Shown piece after piece: positions 16,969 through 25,241 of a DNA stretch of 64,000 bases. The position numbers were made by a program, and so were the translations under genes. How positions within the stretch are numbered: the stretch's first letter is position 1; each line of letters opens with the position of its first letter. The stretch lies in NCBI RefSeq assembly GCF_008085915.1, contig NZ_VSJK01000007.1, forward strand, positions 186,001-250,000. Direction: 5' to 3'. Source of the stretch: Oceaniovalibus sp. ACAM 378. GTDB lineage: Bacteria; Pseudomonadota; Alphaproteobacteria; Rhodobacterales; Rhodobacteraceae. The notes beneath the pieces were generated by a model, which worked only from the letters and a program-made list of their open reading frames with translations, ran no database searches and was not told the DNA's origin.

Positions 16969-18375
16969 ATGAAAACCGCAGACCGATCCGTCAACCTTGT
17001 CCGAGCGCTTAATCTTGCGTGTATCGCGGGGCTTTCGGCTGGCCCGGCATTGGCCCATCCGGCGCAAGGCGGCTTTGTGCTGTTGCTGCCGACGGGCGTT
17101 TATACCGCCGCAGGAGTCGGTGCCGTCGCGCTCAGCGTTCTTATCGTCGCGCTGGTTCCGCTGCGCGCCCTGGACCGGCTGTTCCCCGTGCCCCCCGCGC
17201 CTAAGGCTCCCGGGCGCGCAGCGACATTCGGCGGAATAGTCGCGTTGATCGCGCTGGCCGGTCTGATCTGGGTGGGATTTTACGGACCGCGCGATCCGCT
17301 GTCCAATCTGCTGCCGTTGGCGATCTGGACCCTGTGGTGGATCGGGTTTGTCACGCTTCAGGGCGCTTTGGGCGATCTATGGCGCTGGATCAATCCGTTC
17401 ACCGGGTTTCACCGGACCCTGTGGGGCGATGTGCCGCCGCCCTTGCGCCTGCCCGGTTGGGTCGGGCACTGGCCCGCCGTGATCGGTTTCCTGCTGATCA
17501 TCGGCTTCTCTCTGGCCGATATTGCGCCTGATGATCCGGCGCGGTTGGCGGGGTTTGTCATGGGGTATGCGCTGTTCACGCTGGCCGCGATGGCGCTGTT
17601 TGGTCGGGAGTGGCTGATGCGGGGCGAGTGTTTTACGCTGCTGCTGACCCTGTTCGCCCGGCTCGCGCCGTTTCAAGCTGGACGGATCGGCATGCCCGGG
17701 CGCGGCGCGTTGTCGTTGCCCATCGACCTGTCGCTGGCGGTTTTCATCCTGTCCCTGCTGGCCGCAGGCAGTTTTGACGGCCTGAACGACACGTTCTGGT
17801 GGATGGCGCGGATCGGGATCAATCCGCTGGACTTTCCCGGGCGCTCAGCGGTCGTCACTCCCACCACATTGGGCTTGATCGGCGCTGTCGCGCTGTTGAT
17901 CGCCACCTTCGCGCTGGCGGTGCTGGCGGGATGGCTGCTGTTGCGCGCCTTTGCCCCCGCTGGGCCGCTGCCGCCGCTGAAACAGGCATTCTGCCGGTTG
18001 TCCCTGTCGGTGCTGCCCATCGCATTCGGCTATCACGTCGCGCATTTTCTGACGTCGTTTCTGGTCAACGTGCAATATTCTGTCGCCGCGCTGACCGATC
18101 CTCTGGCCAATGGGGCCGACCTGCTGAATCTCGGGCAGTTCTATGTGACCACGGGGTTTTTCAACACCCGCGCCACGGTGCAGGCGATCTGGCTGGCACA
18201 GGCGGGGGCGATCGTGATGGCCCATATCACAGGCGTTCTGCTGGCCCATCGGATTGCCGGAGGTCTATTTGGCGGCGGGCGAAGGGCGGTTCTGGGGCAT
18301 TTGCCGCTTGCCCTGTTCATGGTGGCCTATACCTTGTTGGGATTGTGGCTGCTGGCGGCACCGCGCATTGGCTGA
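16969..18375 (+). CDS. Polytopic membrane protein, possibly FedB-like
   Basis: A 468-residue protein with a signal-like N-terminus (IAGLSAGPALAHPAQ) and about eleven hydrophobic segments. The mature N-terminus begins with a His (AHPAQGGF), as in several copper-handling membrane proteins. Proteins like this from alphaproteobacteria are often labelled fenitrothion hydrolase FedB, a label I regard as weak evidence for activity. Conserved-looking polar pieces in membrane segments are LWWIGFVTLQGALGDLW and AFGYHVAHFLTSF, with two His. The divergent PCuAC-like partner suggests metal or copper handling. Function not recognised with certainty. Confidence 0.6.
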   Translation: MKTADRSVNLVRALNLACIAGLSAGPALAHPAQGGFVLLLPTGVYTAAGVGAVALSVLIVALVPLRALDRLFPVPPAPKAPGRAATFGGIVALIALAGLIWVGFYGPRDPLSNLLPLAIWTLWWIGFVTLQGALGDLWRWINPFTGFHRTLWGDVPPPLRLPGWVGHWPAVIGFLLIIGFSLADIAPDDPARLAGFVMGYALFTLAAMALFGREWLMRGECFTLLLTLFARLAPFQAGRIGMPGRGALSLPIDLSLAVFILSLLAAGSFDGLNDTFWWMARIGINPLDFPGRSAVVTPTTLGLIGAVALLIATFALAVLAGWLLLRAFAPAGPLPPLKQAFCRLSLSVLPIAFGYHVAHFLTSFLVNVQYSVAALTDPLANGADLLNLGQFYVTTGFFNTRATVQAIWLAQAGAIVMAHITGVLLAHRIAGGLFGGGRRAVLGHLPLALFMVAYTLLGLWLLAAPRIG

Positions 18376-18467
18376 CACCGAATGGCACAAAAAAAACTGG
18401 ACAGATCATTGGCACACATACAACCATGCCCCATCGCCCCGATCAGAGGGCGGAGCACAGGAGGTTC

Positions 18468-19766
18468 ATGATGAATCGGAAGACCCTACTTACTCCCGAC
18501 TATTCCCGGCGCGGTGCGCTGAAAACGCTGGGCCTTGGTGCCGGAGCGCTGGCCGCGACCACGGCGATGCCCGGCTTTGTTCAGGCGCAAAGCAGCGCGC
18601 CGATCCGCATCGGATTTCAGGTGCACCGCACGGGTATCGGCGCCTCCTATGGCCGCTGGTATGATCGTACATCGCAGGCGGCGGTGAAACGGATCAATGA
18701 CGCGGGCGGGATCAACGGACGGATGGTCGAATTGGTCGCCGAAGATGACGGGACCGACCCGAAACGCGGCGCCGAGGTGATCGAGAAATTCGCCACACAA
18801 TCCAACTGTGACATCGCGTTCGGCACGTTGTTTTCCCATGTGGTGATCGGATCGGCCCCGCGGGCGGGCGAATTGAAACTGCCATACTTTGTGGTCTCCG
18901 AGGGGCATCATGTGGCCTCGGGGATGCTGAATCGCTATACCCTCCAGCCCGGCATCACCGATGTGAAAAGTCAGGTTCAGGCGATGGCCCCCTTCGTGGC
19001 GGAAAATCTGGGGAAAAAGGTCTGCATGATCTTCCCCGACTTCGCCTTCGGCCATGACCACCGCGATTATTTCGCCAAGGCGTTCGAGGCGCAGGGCGGC
19101 ACGGTTAATGCGCTGATCGCCATTCCACCGACCGAAACCAGCTTTACCAAATACTTCCCGCAGATCCCCCGCGATACCGAGGTGATCTATCACGTGATGA
19201 CCGGCCCCGCGGTTCTGACCTTCGTGAAAGAACTGGGTGAATTCTTTGGTCCCTCGCGCCCCGAGCTGTTCGGCTATATCGACAGTCTGGAGGCCGTGGA
19301 TATGGCCTCACCCGGTCTCGAATTTCTTGAGGGTTCCTATATGTGGGAAGGCAATCCGCGTTATGCTCAGGCCGACCAGACCGAGTATGACAAGGCCTAC
19401 CGCGAAGCGGTCGGCGTGGACGACAACGGCGCCTCGGTTTCCGATGCACGGGATGTCAGCACCTATGCGCATATGTTCGGCTGCTGGGAAACGCTGAACG
19501 TCATCAAGGCCGGGATGGAAGCTGCGGATTACCAAGGCCCCCAAGACCGCGCCGCGTTGATCGAGGCGGTCGAAGCAATGAGCGATATGCCCGCCGGAGC
19601 GGACCACCCACAGGGCGCCAAAGTGTTCAACGGCAAGACGCATCAGGTGTTTGGCCACCAGTATATCAGCAAGGTCGAAGATGGCCGGTTGAACGTGGTC
19701 CATACCACCAGCATCGAAGACACGCTGTATGAGGACGAGGTGGATTACACCACGAGGTCGTTCTGA
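18468..19766 (+). CDS. Branched-chain-amino-acid-type ABC transporter substrate-binding protein
   Basis: A 432-residue Leu/Ile/Val-type periplasmic binding protein (Peripla_BP_6). The N-terminus YSRRGALKTLGLGAGALAATTA with twin arginines looks like a Tat signal. The mature start RIGFQVHRTGIGASYG and KRINDAGGINGRMVELV are the typical family blocks. Two adjacent ATG codons (18468 and 18471) follow AGGAGG; the second has better spacing. It is the first gene of an operon running to the enamidase at 24653. By context I infer a nicotinate-like or related aromatic acid as ligand rather than an amino acid. Confidence 0.88.
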   Translation: MMNRKTLLTPDYSRRGALKTLGLGAGALAATTAMPGFVQAQSSAPIRIGFQVHRTGIGASYGRWYDRTSQAAVKRINDAGGINGRMVELVAEDDGTDPKRGAEVIEKFATQSNCDIAFGTLFSHVVIGSAPRAGELKLPYFVVSEGHHVASGMLNRYTLQPGITDVKSQVQAMAPFVAENLGKKVCMIFPDFAFGHDHRDYFAKAFEAQGGTVNALIAIPPTETSFTKYFPQIPRDTEVIYHVMTGPAVLTFVKELGEFFGPSRPELFGYIDSLEAVDMASPGLEFLEGSYMWEGNPRYAQADQTEYDKAYREAVGVDDNGASVSDARDVSTYAHMFGCWETLNVIKAGMEAADYQGPQDRAALIEAVEAMSDMPAGADHPQGAKVFNGKTHQVFGHQYISKVEDGRLNVVHTTSIEDTLYEDEVDYTTRSF

Positions 19767-19794
19767 TGCGGGCTATTCTGAAGGAGCCGTGCTG

Positions 19795-20199
19795 ATGGCG
19801 AACAATGTCACTCCGTTCCTGACCTTTACCGGTCAGGGGCGCGATGCGCTGGAGCTTTACGCAGCAGTGTTTCCAAACGCCGAGGTGGAACAGCGAACCG
19901 AATTCGGCCCCGGAGAAGACGGTGTCGAGGGCACCCTGCGACAGGCTGTGCTGAAGATCGGCAAGGGGCGTGTCCGGCTTATCGACACACCGCACCGCAC
20001 CGGGTTTCATTTTTCCTCGGCCATGTCGCTGTTCGTTGACTGTGACAGCGCGCAGGATGTGGATACCATCGCCGCCGCCCTGTCGGAGGGCGGTGAAACC
20101 CTGATGCCCGCCGACACCTATGACTTTGCCGAACGGTTCGCCTGGGTCGCCGACCCGTTTGGCGTCAACTGGCAGTTGTCCTATGGCGCGCGGACCTGA
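19795..20199 (+). CDS. VOC/PhnB-like protein
   Basis: A 134-residue protein of the vicinal oxygen chelate superfamily, PhnB/3-demethylubiquinone-methyltransferase-like branch: VTPFLTFTGQGRDALELYAAVFPNA at the start (positions 5-29) and ERFAWVADPFGVNWQL at the end. AAGGAG lies 8 bases before the ATG. It is placed between the binding-protein gene and the first permease gene (3-base gap), so it is part of the transport operon. The family includes lyases, dioxygenases and isomerases and many members of unknown activity; I cannot assign a reaction. Confidence 0.8.
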   Translation: MANNVTPFLTFTGQGRDALELYAAVFPNAEVEQRTEFGPGEDGVEGTLRQAVLKIGKGRVRLIDTPHRTGFHFSSAMSLFVDCDSAQDVDTIAAALSEGGETLMPADTYDFAERFAWVADPFGVNWQLSYGART

Positions 20200-20202
20200 C
20201 AA

Positions 20203-21129
20203 GTGGATTTCGGCCCGCATCTGATGCTTGCCATGCTGGAAGGCGCGGTCACGGCGGCAATCCTTGCGCTGACCGCCATGGGGCTGTCCGTGGTGTTTGG
20301 CGTGATGCGTGTGGTCAATGTGGCGCACGGCGAATTCTATATGCTCGGGGCGGTTATCGCATGGTTCGTCGCCAGCACCCTTGGCACCCATCCGGCGGTT
20401 GGGTTTGTCGCGGCACTGGTGATCGCGCCGCTGCTGGTCGGCGCGCTGGCCGCGCTGATTGATATCACTGTCCTGCAACGGATCGGCTATGACCCCGAGC
20501 GTACGATCGTCGCCACCATCGGCCTGCTGTATATCCTGCAACAGGGCACGCTGATGACCTTTGGCCCCGATGCCCGTCCCGTCGCGCCGCCGTTCAACAC
20601 CCGCCTTGCCCTGCCCTTTGTCGAATGGGGTGAAAACGGGCTGGCGCTGTATTGGCCATGGGGGCTGTCGATCACATCCTACAAACTGTTCGTCACCGCT
20701 GCTGCGGCGGTGATCCTGATTGCGCTGTGGCTGTTCATGACCCGCACCCGCGCCGGGCTGATCATGCGCGCCACGCAACAGGACAGTGCCATGGCCCGCG
20801 CCTTTGGGATTCCGGTGGCCAAGGTCTATGCGCTGGTCTTTGGGCTTGGCGCGGCTTTGGCGGCGATGGGGGCGGTTCTGGTGGTGCCGATCCAGCAGGC
20901 GCATTACCTGATGGGGGGCGATCCGCTGCTTTTGTCGTTCATCGTGGTGATCATCGGCGGCCTCGGCTCACTTCCCGGAACGGTGATCGCCGCCCTACTG
21001 ATCGGGATGAGCGATGGCGTGATCTCGGTCTTCTTCTCGCCGACACTGGCGAAAATCCTCGCGACACTGGCGGTTGCCATGGTTTTGGTGTTCCGCCCGC
21101 AAGGGTTGCTGGGGAAAAAGCCGCAGTGA
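20203..21129 (+). CDS. ABC transporter permease, LivH type
   Basis: A 308-residue inner-membrane permease of the LivH branch with about eight hydrophobic segments. Typical blocks are LSVVFGVMRVVNVAHGEFYMLGA near residue 28 and the EAA-like ATQQDSAMARAFGIPVAKVY at about 190-209. The start is GTG at 20203, three bases after the VOC stop. Its stop overlaps the next permease start (TGATG). With LivM, LivG and LivF it forms a complete importer. Confidence 0.92.
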   Translation: MDFGPHLMLAMLEGAVTAAILALTAMGLSVVFGVMRVVNVAHGEFYMLGAVIAWFVASTLGTHPAVGFVAALVIAPLLVGALAALIDITVLQRIGYDPERTIVATIGLLYILQQGTLMTFGPDARPVAPPFNTRLALPFVEWGENGLALYWPWGLSITSYKLFVTAAAAVILIALWLFMTRTRAGLIMRATQQDSAMARAFGIPVAKVYALVFGLGAALAAMGAVLVVPIQQAHYLMGGDPLLLSFIVVIIGGLGSLPGTVIAALLIGMSDGVISVFFSPTLAKILATLAVAMVLVFRPQGLLGKKPQ

Positions 21130-22064
21130 TGAACCGCCCGCTCGCCCTGCATCTGGTCGTGATTGCGGCACTGGCGGCGGCATTCTTTGTGCTGCCGGAC
21201 TATCACTCGGGCAATCTGGCGCGGATCATGGTGCTGGCGGTCTATGCCATGGGGTACAATCTGGCGTTCGGATACACTGGGTTGCTGTCACTGGGGCATG
21301 CGCTGTTCTTTGCGGCGGGGATGTACGGGCTGGCGCTGTCGATGCAGCACCTGTCACTTACCGCCATCCCGGCCCTGATGGTTGCGCTGATCGCCTCGGC
21401 GCTGGTGGCGGGGATCACCGGCGCACTGGCGCTGCGCACCCGGGGCGTGGCCTTTATGATCGTCACGCTGATGTTCGCGCAGGCGGGATATCTGACCGCG
21501 CTGTATTTCGTGCAATACACCCGGGGAGACGAAGGCTTTGTCCTGCCCCAGGCGGTGCGGCAAATCGCAGGGGTCGATCTGTCATCCGCTATGGGGCGCT
21601 ATTTCGCCGCGCTGATCCTGTTCTCCGTGACGCTGTTGATCATCGGCGCCCTTGTCCGCGCGCCGTTCGGACGCACCCTGATCGCGATCCGCGAGAACGA
21701 GGCACGGGCGACCATGCTCGGCTATGATGTGCAGCGGCGCAAATGGCTGGCGCTGGTGGCATCAGGCACGATTTCGGGCATGGCGGGGGCGGCGTACGCG
21801 CTGTTGTTCGGCTATGCCGGAGCCTCTTTCGCCGCTGTGCCCTATTCGATCTTTCCCCTGCTTTATGTGCTGCTGGGCGGTGCTGGCACGACGCTGGGCC
21901 CGCTGGTCGGGGCGGTGTTCATGTTCTATCTGATTGACCTGTCCAGCGGCGTGACCGACGCCTATATGCTGGTCGCCGGGGTGGTTCTGGTGCTGCTGAC
22001 GCTGTTCCTGCCCCAGGGTCTGCTCGGCACGCTCAGGAAACGGTGGGTGCCATGGCTACCGTGA
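21129..22064 (+). CDS. ABC transporter permease, LivM type
   Basis: A 311-residue LivM-type permease. YNLAFGYTGLLSLGHALFF at about 43-61 is the diagnostic LivM block, and AIRENEARATMLGYDVQRRK is the ATPase-docking loop. The ATG shares a base with the upstream stop codon and the gene's 3' end overlaps the first ATPase gene by 13 bases. It partners the LivH-type permease to form the membrane channel. Confidence 0.92.
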   Translation: MNRPLALHLVVIAALAAAFFVLPDYHSGNLARIMVLAVYAMGYNLAFGYTGLLSLGHALFFAAGMYGLALSMQHLSLTAIPALMVALIASALVAGITGALALRTRGVAFMIVTLMFAQAGYLTALYFVQYTRGDEGFVLPQAVRQIAGVDLSSAMGRYFAALILFSVTLLIIGALVRAPFGRTLIAIRENEARATMLGYDVQRRKWLALVASGTISGMAGAAYALLFGYAGASFAAVPYSIFPLLYVLLGGAGTTLGPLVGAVFMFYLIDLSSGVTDAYMLVAGVVLVLLTLFLPQGLLGTLRKRWVPWLP

Positions 22065-22759
22065 TCCTCGAAACCCGCGGCCTGACGAAAACCTATGCCG
22101 GGGTGCAGGCAAATACTGACATTGATTTCGACCTGCCCGAGGGTCAGATCCGCGCGCTGATCGGCCCGAACGGTGCGGGCAAGACCACTTTCGTCGGCAT
22201 GTTGTGCGGCCGCATCCCAGTCACACGCGGCAAGGTGATCTTCGACGGGCGCGACATCTCTGGCCTGCCGGCGCACAAACGCATCACCCTTGGCATCGCC
22301 TATACGTTTCAGATCACATCGGTTTTCGCCGGGCTGAGCGTGCACGAGAACATCGCGCTGGCCGCCCGCCGTGCCGGGGGCAATGCCGCCAGAGTGACTG
22401 AAACGCTGGAACGTGTCGGTCTGGCCGACCGGGCCGATCAGACGGCGGGCGATCTGTCCTATGGTCATCAGCGAATCCTTGAAATCGGCATGGGGCTGGC
22501 CCAATCGCCGCGCCTGTTCATCCTCGACGAACCGACGCAGGGGTTGGCGGAATCCGAGGTTGCGGCCTTCAAGACCCTGATCACCGGGCTGAAGAACACC
22601 ACGATCCTGCTGATCGAACACAACATGTCCGTGGTCATGGAAACCGCCGATTACATCACGGTGCTGGACCAGGGCATGACACTGGCCGAAGGCACCCCCG
22701 ACGCGATCCGCGCCAACCGGGCGGTGCGGGCTGCCTATCTGGGAACCGCCGATGCTTGA
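22052..22759 (+). CDS. ABC transporter ATP-binding protein, LivG type
   Basis: A 235-residue ABC ATPase of the LivG branch: Walker A GPNGAGKT at residues 38-45, signature LSYGHQRILEIGMGL, Walker B LFILDEPTQG, and the switch His in IEHNMSVV. ATG 22052 is used; a GTG nine bases upstream is possible. It overlaps both neighbours (13 and 8 bases). It energises the importer together with the LivF-type ATPase. Confidence 0.92.
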   Translation: MATVILETRGLTKTYAGVQANTDIDFDLPEGQIRALIGPNGAGKTTFVGMLCGRIPVTRGKVIFDGRDISGLPAHKRITLGIAYTFQITSVFAGLSVHENIALAARRAGGNAARVTETLERVGLADRADQTAGDLSYGHQRILEIGMGLAQSPRLFILDEPTQGLAESEVAAFKTLITGLKNTTILLIEHNMSVVMETADYITVLDQGMTLAEGTPDAIRANRAVRAAYLGTADA

Positions 22760-23447
22760 GATCGCGGATATCCACGCCGCCCATGGCCGGGTTCCCACGC
22801 TGACCGGGGTATCACTGAGGGCAAGGGCCGGGGAAATCACCTGCCTGCTGGGGCGCAACGGCGCGGGCAAGACCACAGTGATGCGCTGTATCATGGGGCT
22901 GCTGCCGATCACGGCGGGGGCGATCATGCTGGACGGCGAGGCTCTGCACACCCTGCCCACCGAACAGATCGCGCGACGGCGCGTCGGCTATATCCCGCAG
23001 GGCCGCCGGTTGTTCGCCGAATTGAGTGTGGCGGAAAACATCGAAATCGGCCTGATGACCTGTGGCGAGGGCCGGGACACCCGCGACTGGGTGCTCGACA
23101 TATTTCCCCGCCTGCGCGAACGTCTGGGCCAACGCGCGGAAACGCTTTCAGGCGGAGAACAGCAGATGCTTGCGACCGCCCGCGCCCTGTGTCTGCGGCC
23201 CCGCGTCCTTTTGCTGGACGAACCAACCGAAGGCCTGCAACCCAGCATGATCGAACAGATCCGCCAGGTCGTGCTGCGGATGAAAGCCGAAGGCGTCGCG
23301 GTGGTGCTGGTCGAGCAGCGGATGGAGGCGATCCTGTCCATGGCCGATCATGCAGCATTCATCGAAACCGGGCGCAGCATCGAGACGGTTTCCGCCGCCG
23401 CCCTGCGCGCCGACCCAACGATCCTCCCCCGCCATCTAGGAGTCTGA
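22752..23447 (+). CDS. ABC transporter ATP-binding protein, LivF type
   Basis: A 231-residue LivF-type ABC ATPase: Walker A GRNGAGKT at 34-41, IPQGRRLFAELSVAENI (the LivF Q-loop block), signature LSGGEQQMLATAR and Walker B VLLLDEPTEG. It starts inside the end of the LivG-type gene and ends three bases before the enamidase ATG, which ties the transporter to the catabolic enzyme. Confidence 0.92.
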   Translation: MLEIADIHAAHGRVPTLTGVSLRARAGEITCLLGRNGAGKTTVMRCIMGLLPITAGAIMLDGEALHTLPTEQIARRRVGYIPQGRRLFAELSVAENIEIGLMTCGEGRDTRDWVLDIFPRLRERLGQRAETLSGGEQQMLATARALCLRPRVLLLDEPTEGLQPSMIEQIRQVVLRMKAEGVAVVLVEQRMEAILSMADHAAFIETGRSIETVSAAALRADPTILPRHLGV

Positions 23448-23450
23448 CCC

Positions 23451-24653
23451 ATGGCCGAAACCGCACCCCCCGCCGCCGGCCCGGAAGATGGCCGCGCAAA
23501 GCTGGTGATCCGCAACATCGGGATGATCTTGTCGGGCAAGATGGAACAGCCGATCCTTGATGCCGACTGTATCATCTGCATCGACGGCAAGATCACCGAA
23601 GTCGGACGCGGAACGGAGATGGATTGCGGCGGCGCGACGACCACGGTCGACGCCATGGGCACCACCCTCGCCCCCGGTCTGATCGACAGTCACGTTCACC
23701 CCGTCGTCGGCGATTACACCCCCCGCCAGCAGCAACTCGGCTGGATCGACTCAACCCTGCACGGCGGAGTGACCACGCTGATTTCGGCCGGAGAGGTGCA
23801 TATGCCCGGCCGGCCAAAAGACATTATCGGACTCAAGGCCATGGCGATCGCGTCGCAGCGCTGGTACGAGAATTTCCGCCCCTCCGGCGTCAAGGTCCAT
23901 GCCGGGGCACCAGTGATCGAACACGGCATGGAAGAGCATGACTTCAAGGAACTGGCCGAGGCGGGTGTCACGCTTTTGGGTGAGATCGGGCTTGGCTCGG
24001 TCAAGGATGGCAAGACCGCGCATCAGATGGTGCAATGGGCGCGCAAATACGGGATTCAAAGCACGATCCACACCGGCGGCCCGTCGATTCCCGGCTCGGG
24101 CCTGATCGACGCCGACATGGTGCTTGAAACCGGAACCGATGTGATCGGCCATATCAACGGCGGTCATTCCGCCCTGCCCGACGACCAGATCATCTGCCTG
24201 TGCGAATCCTGCAAACAGGCGCTCGAAATCGTCCACAACGGCAACGAGCGCGCTGCGCTGCTGACGCTGAACACCGCCCGGGAGTTGGGCAAGATGGATC
24301 AGATCATCCTCGGCACCGACGGCCCGGCAGGGTCGGGGGTGCAACCTCTTGGGATTCTGCGCATGATCGCCATGCTGTCGAGCCTTGGAAACGTCCCGGC
24401 AGAAATCGCCTTCTGCTTTGGCAACGGCAACACCGCGCGGCAGCGAAAGCTCGATACCGGGCTGATCGAAACAGGTTTTTGCGCCGATTTCGTGCTGATG
24501 GATCAGGCGCAGCATTCAGGCGGCAAGACGCTGCTCGAATCGGTGCAACTGGGCAACCTGCCTGGCGTTGGCATGACGATCATCGACGGGCGCGTCACCT
24601 CGCAGCGTTCGCGCAACACACCGCCTGCGGGACGGGTGCCGGTGATCGTCTGA
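23451..24653 (+). CDS. ena: Enamidase-like amidohydrolase (6-oxo-1,4,5,6-tetrahydronicotinate ring opening)
   Basis: A 400-residue amidohydrolase that resembles E. barkeri enamidase along its whole length: GDYTPRQQQLGWIDSTLHGG, ISAGEVHMPGRPKD and the C-terminal SRNTPPAGR are counterparts of that enzyme. Metal ligands are visible: H81 and H83 (HVH), E178, H207 (HTGG), H234 (HINGG) and D290 (GTDGPAG). Enamidase is a bifunctional Fe-Zn enzyme hydrolysing the reduced ring to ammonia and 2-formylglutarate. GGAG precedes the ATG. It is last in the transporter operon. Assignment to exactly this substrate is by similarity and by the reductase gene 11 kb away. Confidence 0.85.
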   Translation: MAETAPPAAGPEDGRAKLVIRNIGMILSGKMEQPILDADCIICIDGKITEVGRGTEMDCGGATTTVDAMGTTLAPGLIDSHVHPVVGDYTPRQQQLGWIDSTLHGGVTTLISAGEVHMPGRPKDIIGLKAMAIASQRWYENFRPSGVKVHAGAPVIEHGMEEHDFKELAEAGVTLLGEIGLGSVKDGKTAHQMVQWARKYGIQSTIHTGGPSIPGSGLIDADMVLETGTDVIGHINGGHSALPDDQIICLCESCKQALEIVHNGNERAALLTLNTARELGKMDQIILGTDGPAGSGVQPLGILRMIAMLSSLGNVPAEIAFCFGNGNTARQRKLDTGLIETGFCADFVLMDQAQHSGGKTLLESVQLGNLPGVGMTIIDGRVTSQRSRNTPPAGRVPVIV

Positions 24654-24681
24654 CCGCTCAGGCGACCGACCTGTCGGATTT

Positions 24682-24735
24682 TGAGTATTTGTGCAAAGAA
24701 GAAGCCCATCTGTTTCTTCTTTGTACAAATACTCA
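24682..24735. terminator. 22-base inverted-repeat hairpin between convergent genes
   Basis: Arms 24682-24703 and 24714-24735 pair over 22 bases with a single G-T position and a 10-base loop. The left arm is identical to the single repeat at 8640-8661. It lies just past the enamidase stop and opposite the HU gene, so it probably ends transcription from the left and perhaps from both sides. Confidence 0.7.
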
Positions 24736-24753
24736 TTCCATGACCTTAAACGC

Positions 24754-24783
24754 AAACGGGCCGCCCGATGTTGGGCGGCCCGT
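24754..24783 (-). terminator. GC-rich rho-independent terminator of the HU gene
   Basis: A perfect 11-base stem (ACGGGCCGCCC at 24756-24766 with its partner at 24773-24783, six-base loop) is followed on the minus strand by TTTGCGTTT. It lies 20 bases past the HU stop codon. Confidence 0.8.
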
Positions 24784-24804
24784 TGCAATCCGATGGACGT
24801 TGGA

Positions 24805-25092
24805 TCAGCCGTTGACGCTGTCTTTTAGTGCCTTGGCAATGGTCATCTTTACCACCTTGTCGGCATCTTTCGGCATCTGCTCGCCCGTGGCGGGGTTGCG
24901 CACCATGCGGGCCGGGCGTTCGCGGCAATAGATCTTGCCGACACCCGGAAGCGTGACGGCACCGCCGGCAGAGACTTCCTTGGTGATGATGTTCACGATG
25001 GAATCAAGTGCGGCGCCTGCCGCTTTCTTGTCCTCACCCATTTCCTCGGCGAGAGCTGCCACCAGCTGCGTCTTGGTCATCGGTTTTGCCAT
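24805..25092 (-). CDS. hup: HU-family DNA-binding protein
   Basis: A 95-residue histone-like protein. MTKTQLVAALAEEMG at the start, PGVGKIYCRERPARMVRNPATG (the DNA-binding arm, with RNPATG) in the middle and a basic C-terminus KALKDSVNG are standard for HU. A Cys in the arm region is unusual but not disqualifying. GGAGAAG precedes ATG 25092. HU bends and compacts DNA in the nucleoid. Transcribed alone with its own terminator. Confidence 0.92.
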   Translation of the reverse strand: MAKPMTKTQLVAALAEEMGEDKKAAGAALDSIVNIITKEVSAGGAVTLPGVGKIYCRERPARMVRNPATGEQMPKDADKVVKMTIAKALKDSVNG

Positions 25093-25241
25093 GTATCTTC
25101 TCCTCAAACTGCCCATGTGGGGCCATTGGCGGTGTTTTAGCCTTATCTTGTGACGCTACACAACGATTAGTGGTGCAGATTCCATAGAAAACAAGCAGTT
25201 TCTGGCGGATTTTCGCCCGATAACAGCCGGCTACTGGCCCA

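Noticed and set aside
18376-18467. A TGGACA/TACAAC pair as promoter of the importer operon
   Set aside because: The spacer is only 15 bases and the matches are weak; I do not regard it as supported.
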